A stretch of DNA of 7,899 bases from Bacillota bacterium (lineage in GTDB: Bacteria; Bacillota; Desulfotomaculia; Desulfotomaculales; JAJYZD01), in the NCBI GenBank assembly GCA_021800315.1, contig JAJYZD010000179.1:1-7899 (forward strand), given 5' to 3'. This document shows, one piece after another, positions 1-5,517 of this stretch (position 1 is its first letter; every line of letters begins with the position of its first letter). The notes beneath the pieces were generated by a model that was not told the DNA's origin, searched no databases, and worked only from the letters and a program-made list of their open reading frames with translations. The translations under genes and the position numbers were made by a program.

Positions 1-398
1 CTCCTCAGTGCGATTGCCTCTTTGAAACCAGTGGCCTTCTGTAACATTTTCACATCCCTCCCTGGATCCATTTTCGAACATCGTGACCTGTCCCTGAAAG
101 TCCGCCGTCGTCGAGAGATCTCCTCCAAGAACCAACCGTCTCCGCCGGGCAGAGCGAAGGAGCTGCGGCAAACGTTGAAGAACAAGGACGGCACCGTATA
201 GGCCGGGACCGGTACGGCGGGAAAGATGGGCGGCACCGGGAAAGCTCCGCCGGACAGCCCCGGAAACATGGAGGACAATATGCCATATGGCTTGTGACGG
301 ACCCACGGGACAGGTAGCGCCCCGGCCGTTGACACCGCCGCCAAATGCCATAGCGCCCACCTTTCGGTATGGAAATGTTTCGACGAAAAGCATTCCAT
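1..398 (-). CDS. Doubtful partial reading frame, no recognised family
   Basis: From an ATG at 398-396 this frame stays open for 132 codons and runs off the left edge, so the C-terminus is missing. The predicted protein is rich in Pro, Val and Phe in its middle (for example GAFPVPPIFPAVPVPAYTVP), then becomes charged, with EEISRRRRTF and a tail KMLQKATGFKEAIALR. I do not recognise it. In the part not shared with another open frame (about 202-398) roughly three quarters of the third codon positions are G or C, the best of the three minus frames. However, below position 201 a plus-strand frame uses the same third positions and is also open, so composition cannot decide the strand there. No good ribosome site precedes the ATG; an AAGGTGG sits near 355-363 and would better suit a start in a different frame. 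A TAA lies in frame about 50 bases upstream. It may be a decayed gene or chance in GC-rich DNA. Confidence 0.25.
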   Translation of the reverse strand, partial: MECFSSKHFHTERWALWHLAAVSTAGALPVPWVRHKPYGILSSMFPGLSGGAFPVPPIFPAVPVPAYTVPSLFFNVCRSSFALPGGDGWFLEEISRRRRTFRDRSRCSKMDPGRDVKMLQKATGFKEAIALR

Positions 399-537
399 CC
401 CTGCATGCTCTTTCGTAATTACCCGACGTTTTTGTTTACGGCGATCTTACAAATTTCCTGGCATGTCAACACGGCCGCATGGTCTCCCAGGCGATAAGCT
501 GTCGTATTCGCGTTTGGGGTGTTTGCTTAATATCTTG

Positions 538-555
538 CAATCACAATCACAATCA
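538..555. repeat. Three perfect tandem copies of CAATCA
   Basis: The hexamer CAATCA is repeated three times with no mismatch (538-543, 544-549, 550-555), about 60-80 bases upstream of the promoter-like pair at 615-643. It could be a regulator binding array or simple slippage; the sequence alone cannot say which. Confidence 0.8.
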
Positions 556-614
556 AAAGACATTGTTATAAACACTACACAATTATAAAATATTTTAAAT
601 CCTCAGAAATAATA

Positions 615-643
615 TTGCATTTTTCCGATAAAGGATCTATACT
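615..643 (+). promoter_or_regulatory. Sigma-A-type promoter candidate for the small membrane ORF
   Basis: TTGCAT (615-620) and TATACT (638-643) are separated by exactly 17 bases, close to the TTGACA/TATAAT consensus, in an AT-rich context. Transcription would begin near 650, about 60 bases before the small ORF at 712. Confidence 0.4.
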
Positions 644-711
644 GTAGAAGGATGAATATACCAATTGCTCTTAAAGTCTGTCGACACCTAATAAAGAATG
701 GGGTGTGCCAA

Positions 712-822
712 ATGAGTAAGCGCCTTGAAAGTCTACTTGTTGTCGCCTTTACCGATGGATTGCTTTTTTTGGCTATGACCGCCGCAATAATTATAAACAT
801 CGGCATATCAAAACCTCTATGA
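712..822 (+). CDS. Small predicted single-pass membrane protein (36 aa)
   Basis: The frame encodes a 36-residue peptide that begins MSKRLESLLVVAF and ends IIINIGISKPL. It has a positively charged N-terminus (K3, R4) followed by about 25 mostly hydrophobic residues interrupted by one Asp-Gly pair (residues 15-16), the look of one membrane helix. GGGGTG (699-704 region) lies about 7 bases before the ATG and is a weak but usable ribosome site. The frame is also open from an ATG at 652 (56 residues), but the AGAAGG there touches the ATG and is too close to serve it. A promoter-like pair lies upstream. No family is recognised. It could be a genuine small membrane protein, or a chance frame in an AT-rich region. 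The GC-rich hairpin region that follows starts 10 bases after its stop. Confidence 0.35.
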   Translation: MSKRLESLLVVAFTDGLLFLAMTAAIIINIGISKPL

Positions 823-831
823 CAAACCATC

Positions 832-1000
832 CCGGCTTGCCCTGTCTATCCCGAAACCCCGCGGGGTTGCCGGTCTTTCGCCAGGATTCAGCGACCACCT
901 GCAGGTGGGTCGCTGAAAGCCGGCTGAAGGGGGGCACCAGCCCGCAGGGTGGGTCCGGATCAGAGGAGCGGATGCTAAAGCATTCCGGCTGAAAGCCGGA
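832..1000 (+). promoter_or_regulatory. Structured leader candidate (chain of hairpins) before the lipoprotein gene
   Basis: Several stem-loops follow one another on the plus strand. (A) CCGGC 832-836 pairs with 869-873 and encloses the palindrome AACCCCGCGGGGTT (855-868). (B) TTCAGCGACC 887-896 pairs perfectly with 908-917, with an inner ACCTG/CAGGT and one bulged G. (C) A GC hairpin lies at 933-956. (D) TCCGGCT 984-990 pairs with AGCCGGA 994-1000 across a GAA loop. A GGATGC...GCATTC hairpin (970-985) overlaps D. The 12-mer GCTGAAAGCCGG occurs twice (912-923, 988-999), so CCGGCT at 985-990 can pair with AGCCGG at either 918-923 or 994-999. No U-tract follows, so it is not a simple terminator. 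I compared it from memory with common riboswitch cores (cobalamin, SAM, FMN, TPP, c-di-GMP, c-di-AMP, Moco) and found no match. The ribosome site of the lipoprotein gene lies 30 bases downstream. Confidence 0.4.
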
Positions 1001-1030
1001 GGTTTTAAGACCTGACGGTTGGAAACTAAA

Positions 1031-1036
1031 AAGGAG
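1031..1036 (+). promoter_or_regulatory. Ribosome binding site that sets the lipoprotein start
   Basis: AAGGAG (1031-1036) lies 8 bases before the GTG at 1045. The longer frame's first GTG, at 1036, overlaps this site and cannot be the start, and the ATG at 1043 is in another, quickly closed frame. Confidence 0.7.
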
Positions 1037-1044
1037 TGATTCAT

Positions 1045-2157
1045 GTGGGGTTCCGACGCCGATGGTTTCTACTGCTATCTGTCGCGCTTGTCCTGATCTT
1101 CGCTGCCGGGTGCGGTACATACGCCTCCTCCCCGCCGCCCAAGACGGCGACCACTCACCCCGGGAAAGGATTCACGGTCCTGGGCCTCGCCCCTAGTCCC
1201 CTGACGGGCCCCGGCAGCGGCACCATCTTCGCGGGCCCCAACGGACGTCATTTCCGTCCCGTGGTTTACGCCCGGGGTGCCAACTCCTTTTTGCCTGGGC
1301 CGACGCCGGGTGGACATAGGGCCTTCGTGGCCACGGAAGCCGGGAAGACCTACGTGCTCTCATTACCCGGCGGTAGCGTGGAAGCATCCTTCGCCAGCCC
1401 TCCCGGGGGCCGGCTGGCCGTGGTTTCCCCTGGCGGCGGGCACGTTTACGTCATAGGTGGAGCTTTTACGGCCGCTTACGACACCGCGGCCCCGTACAAG
1501 CAGGTCGGCATGCTTAAGCAGGGCGGCAACGCATTCGTTATCTCTCCCGGTGGTCATCATGCCTATCTGGCCGGAAACTTCCGTTCCAACATCCTTAAGC
1601 TCAACCTGCCGGGGCTGACCGTGGCCGCTACGGCCGGGGTGGGCAAGACCGGGGATCTGGCTATCTCCCCTGACGGAAAGCGTATCTGGGCGGCCGACAT
1701 GTTCAACGGGGATCTTTACGTGCTGGATACGGCCGGCATGCGGTTGGCGCATACCATAAACACGCCGGAGGGCGACCCGCGCATCAACTTCAGCAACCTG
1801 ATGGCCGCCACCGCCGGTTTCATGCAGTTGTCCATGAGCCACACCGGAAAGCATCTCTATGCCGCCGGATTCTCAGGCCACGTCCTGGTCTTCAACACTT
1901 CCACCTACAACTACACCAGCCTGACGGTCAAGGTTCCGCCCGGCAAAGCCCCGGCTATGAGCGGATCCTCCGGAACGCAGGGAACACCAGCACCGGCAAA
2001 ACTCAGCGGTCTGGTGGTTCTACCATCCGGTCGCCGCCTGATTACCACCGCCGAAAACTACAAAACCACCCTGTTGCTTTCCACCAGAACGGGCAAGACG
2101 CTGGCCGCCTATCCGGGCGTGACGGCCAACCGGTGGATCGTGGTTAAAGGACAATAG
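1045..2157 (+). CDS. Secreted lipoprotein with beta-propeller (YVTN/YNCE-like) repeats
   Basis: The GTG start at 1045 gives a 370-residue protein. Residues 2-22 are a lipoprotein signal: RRR at 4-6, a hydrophobic core (FLLLSVALVLIF) and the lipobox A-A-G followed by Cys23, the predicted lipidated residue. A Ser/Pro/Thr-rich linker follows. The body has recurring blade-like units that begin with Ser-Pro-(Gly/Asp)-Gly and continue into an H/R-x-(Y/W) strand: SPGGGHVYV at 128, SPGGHHAYL at 167, SPDGKRIWA at 208 and a variant SHTGKHLYA at 265. The roughly 40-residue spacing is typical of seven-bladed propellers of the YVTN/cytochrome-D1-like kind, which often bind partners or ligands at the cell surface. 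I see no catalytic residues and no haem-binding CxxCH motif. A Gly/Ser/Pro-rich insert lies near residues 300-318. Codons are strongly GC-ending, unlike lgt downstream. The substrate or partner is unknown. Confidence 0.8.
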   Translation: MGFRRRWFLLLSVALVLIFAAGCGTYASSPPPKTATTHPGKGFTVLGLAPSPLTGPGSGTIFAGPNGRHFRPVVYARGANSFLPGPTPGGHRAFVATEAGKTYVLSLPGGSVEASFASPPGGRLAVVSPGGGHVYVIGGAFTAAYDTAAPYKQVGMLKQGGNAFVISPGGHHAYLAGNFRSNILKLNLPGLTVAATAGVGKTGDLAISPDGKRIWAADMFNGDLYVLDTAGMRLAHTINTPEGDPRINFSNLMAATAGFMQLSMSHTGKHLYAAGFSGHVLVFNTSTYNYTSLTVKVPPGKAPAMSGSSGTQGTPAPAKLSGLVVLPSGRRLITTAENYKTTLLLSTRTGKTLAAYPGVTANRWIVVKGQ

Positions 2158-2443
2158 ACTATTGGGTGGTATCGCCGTCCGGCCGATACGAAAGAACCGA
2201 TCCGCCCCATGCTTTCCCGGTCCCATGTTTACGGCCCGACCGGAGCGGCCGCCCGGAAACAGATGGCCACCTTCAGCCCGCATGCCCCCCGCCACCCGCC
2301 CGCCGGAAGGAACCGGCAGGAGCTTTGCCTGTGGCCGCAAAGTTCCTCCGGTCCTTCACGGTTCCTTTACGCGGGGATCCGGGCAGATCGTACTTTTTGC
2401 AGGAAAATCAGATATATTTCTGAACTTAAGGAGCGATTAAGAT
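2158..2443 (+). other. Intergenic region before lgt, no gene supported
   Basis: The 286 bases between the lipoprotein gene and lgt contain open frames, but these are long only because the region is GC-rich; none has a ribosome site or a protein-like composition that I trust. Short inverted repeats are present (TATCG/CGATA near 2170-2188, GCCGG/CCGGC around an AAGGAA loop near 2302-2317, and TCAGA/TCTGA near 2409-2424) but no T-tract terminator. The last 50 bases turn AT-rich, and AAGGAG (2428-2433) is the ribosome site of lgt. Confidence 0.4.
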
Positions 2444-3229
2444 ATGCATCAATACTGGTTCTACATAGGATCGTTTCCGGTGCGGGCATATGGTACCATT
2501 TTTATCCTGGCATTTATATGCGGCATCCTGGTAAGTCTCTACATTTTCAAAGCCGAAGGAAAAGCCCAGTACTCCGAACACCTCATCAACATGTCGGTCT
2601 GGCTTCTTCTGGCCGGCATTGTGGGAGCGCGTTTCTGGCAAGTATTTTTTTTCGACTGGCCCTTCTATTCCAGGCACCTAGGCCAAATAGTGGCAATCTG
2701 GCATGGCGGATTGTCCATCCAGGGCGGTGTGGTAGGTGCCCTAATTGCTGGTTGGTTATATATGCGGAAACATCATTTACCGTTCTGGGAAATAGCCGAT
2801 CTACTTGCACCCGGATTAATTCTGGCCCAAAGCGTCGGGCGCGATGCCAATTTTATGAACGGGGACGCCTTTGGGTTGCCCACCCATGCTAAGTTCGGAC
2901 TTCTCTATCCGCCCGGTACGCTGGCATTCGCCACTTTTGGACACCAACCTCTCTGGCCGGCTGAGGTTTGGGAGGGACAGGCGGATCTGATCCTCTTTGT
3001 CCTTCTCGTTGTCCTGCTCAGATGGCGCAAATTACCAGATGGCTATATCTTTTTAGCCTACGTTATATTATACAATATAGAACGCTTTTTCCTGGAGATG
3101 CTAAGAGGCGACAGTCCACGATTCCTTTTTGGTTGGACGGCGGCTCAGTGGACAGCACTACCCGCAATTCTCCTCTCTCTTGCTGTTGCGGTGGGCCTCG
3201 CGTATTACCGCCGGACCGAAAAGGCTTAA
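2444..3229 (+). CDS. lgt: Prolipoprotein diacylglyceryl transferase
   Basis: Lgt transfers the diacylglyceryl group of phosphatidylglycerol to the lipobox cysteine of prelipoproteins, the first step of lipoprotein maturation, in the cytoplasmic membrane. The 261-residue product has the usual length and about seven hydrophobic segments. Family landmarks are visible: the N-terminal R-A-Y-G segment (residues about 14-17), HGGLSIQGGVVGA starting at His87, the Lgt signature G-R-x-x-N-F-x-N-G (VGRDANFMNGDAFG, Arg133, Asn136, Asn139, with Asp141 where Glu is common), and the C-terminal ERFFLEMLRGDS carrying the conserved arginine. AAGGAG (2428-2433) lies 10 bases before the ATG. Its codon use is noticeably more AT-ending than the lipoprotein gene's. 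It follows a lipoprotein gene, a probable substrate, but a 286-base gap separates them, so co-transcription is uncertain. A strong stem-loop lies 41 bases after its stop. Confidence 0.97.
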   Translation: MHQYWFYIGSFPVRAYGTIFILAFICGILVSLYIFKAEGKAQYSEHLINMSVWLLLAGIVGARFWQVFFFDWPFYSRHLGQIVAIWHGGLSIQGGVVGALIAGWLYMRKHHLPFWEIADLLAPGLILAQSVGRDANFMNGDAFGLPTHAKFGLLYPPGTLAFATFGHQPLWPAEVWEGQADLILFVLLVVLLRWRKLPDGYIFLAYVILYNIERFFLEMLRGDSPRFLFGWTAAQWTALPAILLSLAVAVGLAYYRRTEKA

Positions 3230-3270
3230 ATTTCCTCCTGCTGGTGCTTCCGGTCCCTTGCCACCGAAAG

Positions 3271-3314
3271 AAGCCGCGCGATTCGCCAGTACATCCGGCT
3301 GGTCGCGCGGCTTT
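3271..3314 (+). terminator. Strong stem-loop downstream of lgt
   Basis: AAGCCGCGCGA (3271-3281) pairs perfectly over 11 bases with TCGCGCGGCTT (3303-3313). An inner CCAG/CTGG (3286-3289 and 3299-3302) extends the hairpin. Only three T's follow, so it may be a weak or factor-assisted terminator, or an RNA-stabilising 3' end. The rest of 3230-3559 holds no supported gene: an ACCGT/ACGGT hairpin near 3387-3400 and the leader stem of the next gene. Confidence 0.5.
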
Positions 3315-3471
3315 CATCCAACCTGCCACTGGTTCCATTGATGATTGGCTTAAGCCGGTATGTTTGGGGCGACCGGACAGATGTTCACCGTGACAACGGT
3401 CATGGATGATCGTCGCGTCACCCCGCGGAAGGCCTGCGGACGGTAGGACCGGTTCAAAAATTAAACGATTT

Positions 3472-3520
3472 TTATCTTTCCCAATGGAAGGCTTAAGTCG
3501 ATAAACGACGAAAAAGATAA
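3472..3520 (+). promoter_or_regulatory. Stem in the 5' leader of the NlpC/P60 gene
   Basis: TTATCTTT (3472-3479) is perfectly complementary to AAAGATAA (3513-3520), and wobble pairs can extend the stem outward. Inside it lie a GTCG/CGAC hairpin (3497-3500, 3506-3509) and a competing TTCC/GGAA hairpin (3478-3489). It sits 40 bases before the start codon. It lacks the conserved elements I know of the c-di-AMP (ydaO) riboswitch that often precedes wall hydrolases. Confidence 0.35.
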
Positions 3521-3559
3521 GAGACCGAAGGTTCGTATAATCGCCGCGGGGGTGGATCA

Positions 3560-4732
3560 ATGAGAAGGTCCGGGATACGCTGCCTGGTCGTCATAGTGGT
3601 CACGGTCGTCCTGACGTATATGCCGGCGGTCACCAGCGCCGCAACTTACGCCCAGCTTTACGCAGCCAAGAACTCCGAGCAAAATACCCAGCAAAGACTA
3701 TATGCCAATTCATTACAAATGAATCAGACAGAGAAACAGTTATTGGCTCTGAAGGCGTCGCTAAACCAACTGGATGGAGCTATTTCCGCCACAAACACGA
3801 AAATCGCCGATCAGCAGGCGGTATTGGTAACTCTGAAACGAAAGGAAGAATTAGAAAAAAAGACAAGGCAACAATTGATTCAGCAGTTTAATGCCATACT
3901 GGTAAATACATATGAGAACGGCGGAAATCTTCAGTATCTTTCGGTCTTGCTCGGCGCCAATAGTTGGGCCGATTTCGTCGCGCGTCTCCATGAGATAAAG
4001 CTCATTCTTTTACATAATTACAATATTCAGCAGCAAATTATTCGGGAAAGTCAGCTAATTAAATCGCAAGAGTTTAGTATTTCCCGACATATATCTACAT
4101 TACAGGACATGGTCAATCAGTCCAGACAGATGGTCCTGGTTAAGAAAAATTCCCTGGCGAAGGAGCAGGCTATTCTATCAAGCCTCAGCCAGAGCGAGCG
4201 CCGAATGGAGATGGAAAAAGCCAGTCAGCTCGCCGCCATAAATAATATTCAGATGGAACTCCTTGCCCAGCAGGAGCAAGCCCGACTTTACGCCAAGTAC
4301 GGCCCTCATAAAAGTAGCGGACTGACCCCTGCCATCGCTCAGCCGGTTCATGTGGGCCAGGCCGGAATTTCCTCCATGATCAGTTACGCTGAAGATTACC
4401 TCGGCACCCCCTATGTCTGGGGAGGCACCACTCCGAGCCCCGGTTTCGACTGTTCCGGGTTTACGCAGTATGTATTGCGCCATAGCGGCGTGGTCATCCA
4501 GAGAACTTCCGAGCAGCAATACCTGGAGGGAGCCCCGGTGGCCAGGAGCCAGTTGGAGCCGGGCGACCTGGTGTTCTTTACCACCTATGCCCCCGGGGCG
4601 AGCCATGTGGGGATCTATGTCGGCAACGGTCTGATGATCGACGCGGAGGATTACGGCGTGGTATTCGATAATATCAGCAACAGTTATTGGGGACCGCGGT
4701 ACCTCGGAGCCAGGAGGATCGTCGAGCCGTAA
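3560..4732 (+). CDS. Secreted coiled-coil NlpC/P60 peptidoglycan hydrolase
   Basis: The 390-residue product is a predicted secreted cell-wall endopeptidase of the kind that cuts peptide bonds in peptidoglycan stems (often D-Glu to diamino acid). Residues 1-27 are a Sec signal peptide (RRSGIR, hydrophobic core, likely cut after TSA at 27). Residues about 30-245 are Gln/Leu/Lys-rich and helical, a long coiled coil as in CwlO/PcsB-type hydrolases, where it holds the enzyme inactive until the FtsEX system acts (known for that family; inferred here). The C-terminal NlpC/P60 domain (about 268-390) shows GTPYVWGG, FDCSGF with the catalytic Cys298, and SHVGIYVG with His349, 51 residues later as in E. 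coli Spr. The third triad position, 12 residues further, is Asp361 (MIDAEDYGV) instead of the common His. The ribosome site GGGGGTGG lies 5-7 bases before the ATG. The hydrolase domain is GC-ending while the coiled-coil part is more AT-ending. Confidence 0.9.
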   Translation: MRRSGIRCLVVIVVTVVLTYMPAVTSAATYAQLYAAKNSEQNTQQRLYANSLQMNQTEKQLLALKASLNQLDGAISATNTKIADQQAVLVTLKRKEELEKKTRQQLIQQFNAILVNTYENGGNLQYLSVLLGANSWADFVARLHEIKLILLHNYNIQQQIIRESQLIKSQEFSISRHISTLQDMVNQSRQMVLVKKNSLAKEQAILSSLSQSERRMEMEKASQLAAINNIQMELLAQQEQARLYAKYGPHKSSGLTPAIAQPVHVGQAGISSMISYAEDYLGTPYVWGGTTPSPGFDCSGFTQYVLRHSGVVIQRTSEQQYLEGAPVARSQLEPGDLVFFTTYAPGASHVGIYVGNGLMIDAEDYGVVFDNISNSYWGPRYLGARRIVEP

Positions 4733-4962
4733 TCCGCGGCCTCTCACGCCCATCCACCCGGGACCGGCGGCTGATGCAGGCGCGGCCTGTCGGGGCCCAA
4801 CGTCCTCCCGGCGGGGTCCTGAAAGGGAAGTTGGCCTTATGAAATAAACGGCACTCGTCTGCAGGGAGACCGTATAGTACCTCATGCACCCATGAAAGAG
4901 AAACCACAATCTACCTTGCCAAAAGATAATACCATCCGGGCAACTAAATGGAGATAAAAGAA

Positions 4963-5400
4963 ATGCCAGTACAAGAGACACAAAACAACCCTGCAATTAA
5001 AAAAAAGAAGAAGAAATGGCCGGTTGTTGTGTCGTTAATATCATTGCTACTGGTAAGTGGCTGGTACTATAAACAACACTTCACCCGAACAGACAAACCA
5101 ACCCCCCTGCCGCAAGCGTCATATGCGCTATCTCCAATAACCGTCAACTTATCCGGCTACAGCGAACATTTTCTCCGTTTCAAGGCCGTCCTATTGTTTC
5201 CCGAGCCACTGATCCAAAAAATCAAGAGAGAGGAATATAAAATCGTCGATAAGATTATAAGCACGTTGCGAACCGATCATTACCTGCAACTAATCGCTTC
5301 AAGTGGACAAACACTGGCGCAGAGACAGGTAAAACAGGCTGCCGACAGCGTGGTGCCGGGCGTCAGCAAGGTGTACTTCACGCAGTTTCTCCTGGATTGA
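4963..5400 (+). CDS. FliL-like single-pass membrane protein
   Basis: FliL proteins sit in the inner membrane next to the flagellar stator and modulate motor output; FliL-like homologues outside flagellar operons also exist. The product has a basic cytoplasmic tail with a six-lysine run, one membrane segment (about residues 19-36, WPVVVSLISLLLVSGWYY), and an extracytoplasmic domain with the family pattern: Y-A-L-S-P-I-T-V-N-L, then HFLRFKAVLLF, the IVDKIISTL helix, and the terminal VYFTQFLLD. The length of about 145 residues fits the family. I place the start at ATG 4963 because GGAG (4950-4953) lies 9 bases before it; the ATG at 4948 overlaps that site and would add five residues. No flagellar gene is visible in the window. 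It follows the wall hydrolase by a 230-base gap and is followed by a terminator. The identification rests on pattern memory, so a stand-alone FliL-domain protein of unknown role is possible. Confidence 0.75.
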   Translation: MPVQETQNNPAIKKKKKKWPVVVSLISLLLVSGWYYKQHFTRTDKPTPLPQASYALSPITVNLSGYSEHFLRFKAVLLFPEPLIQKIKREEYKIVDKIISTLRTDHYLQLIASSGQTLAQRQVKQAADSVVPGVSKVYFTQFLLD

Positions 5401-5421
5401 TATTTGCCACAACGTGGGACC

Positions 5422-5465
5422 AGCCGCCGAAACTTCCTGCTTCCGCCCGGGGGCTTGTTTTTTTT
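5422..5465 (+). terminator. Probable intrinsic terminator after the FliL-like gene
   Basis: AGCC (5422-5425) pairs with GGCT (5452-5455) and, past one bulged G, CC 5427-5428 pairs with GG 5450-5451. This GC-rich stem runs directly into TTG and then eight T's (5458-5465). A second, competing hairpin (CC-GGGGC 5447-5454 with GCCCCGG 5469-5475) puts the T-run in its loop. Confidence 0.5.
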
Positions 5466-5483
5466 CGGGCCCCGGTCTATAAT
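5455..5483 (+). promoter_or_regulatory. Sigma-A-type promoter of the Fur/transporter operon
   Basis: A perfect TATAAT (5478-5483) lies 17 bases downstream of TTGTTT (5455-5460), which matches the first three bases of the -35 consensus. The -35 region overlaps the T-run of the upstream terminator. The start point would be near 5490, inside the palindrome at 5485-5501. Confidence 0.6.
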
Positions 5484-5484
5484 A

Positions 5485-5501
5485 TAGAAAATCATTTTCT
5501 A
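5485..5501. promoter_or_regulatory. Fur-family operator candidate (perfect 8-1-8 palindrome)
   Basis: TAGAAAAT-C-ATTTTCTA is a perfect inverted repeat with one central base, matching the 7-1-7 geometry and A/T-rich character of Fur, PerR and Zur boxes. It begins one base after the -10 hexamer and covers the predicted start point, where a bound repressor would block transcription. Its bases differ from the classic Fur core (GATAATNATTATC), so the metal cannot be read from it. Autoregulation by the adjacent Fur-family protein is the natural inference. Confidence 0.7.
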
Positions 5502-5517
5502 CAAGAGGTTAGGTAAC

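Larger units (their letters stand above)
399..711. other. Gene-free stretch with AT-rich island
   Basis: No convincing gene is seen here. From about 530 to 660 the DNA is much richer in A and T than the rest of the window and contains the CAATCA triple repeat (538-555), a 10-base palindrome AAAATATTTT (587-596) and promoter-like elements reading rightwards. On the minus strand a perfect TTGACA (469-464) is followed by TAAGAT after only 14 bases, too short for a normal promoter. Confidence 0.5.

Noticed and set aside
199..201. In-frame TAG read as pyrrolysine on the plus strand
   Set aside because: The frame runs on after the TAG in protein-like fashion, but there is no family match, no Pyl genes and no evidence that the frame is coding at all.
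50..406. 118-residue minus-strand frame
   Set aside because: Rich in Arg, Cys, Ser and Pro, with a weaker GC-ending codon bias than the neighbouring minus frame; it looks like a shadow frame in GC-rich DNA.
832..1000. Known riboswitch (cobalamin, SAM, FMN, TPP, c-di-GMP, Moco)
   Set aside because: None of the conserved cores I know is present on either strand; a partial likeness to the end of c-di-GMP-I RNAs (GCGGGGTTGCCGG) lacks the required upstream ACGCAAAGCC core.
1036..1038. GTG 1036 as start of the lipoprotein
   Set aside because: It overlaps the AAGGAG ribosome site; GTG 1045 has correct spacing.
2209..2892. 227-residue plus frame overlapping lgt
   Set aside because: It overlaps lgt in another frame, lacks a ribosome site and has a composition unlike a folded protein.
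3536..3541. Perfect TATAAT just before the NlpC/P60 gene
   Set aside because: No -35-like sequence 16-18 bases upstream, and the transcript would start almost at the ribosome site; kept only as a possible weak promoter.
4845..4876. Sigma-28 (flagellar) promoter before the FliL-like gene
   Set aside because: TAAA and a CCG-TATA element are present, but the spacing is about 20 instead of 15 and the -10 matches poorly.
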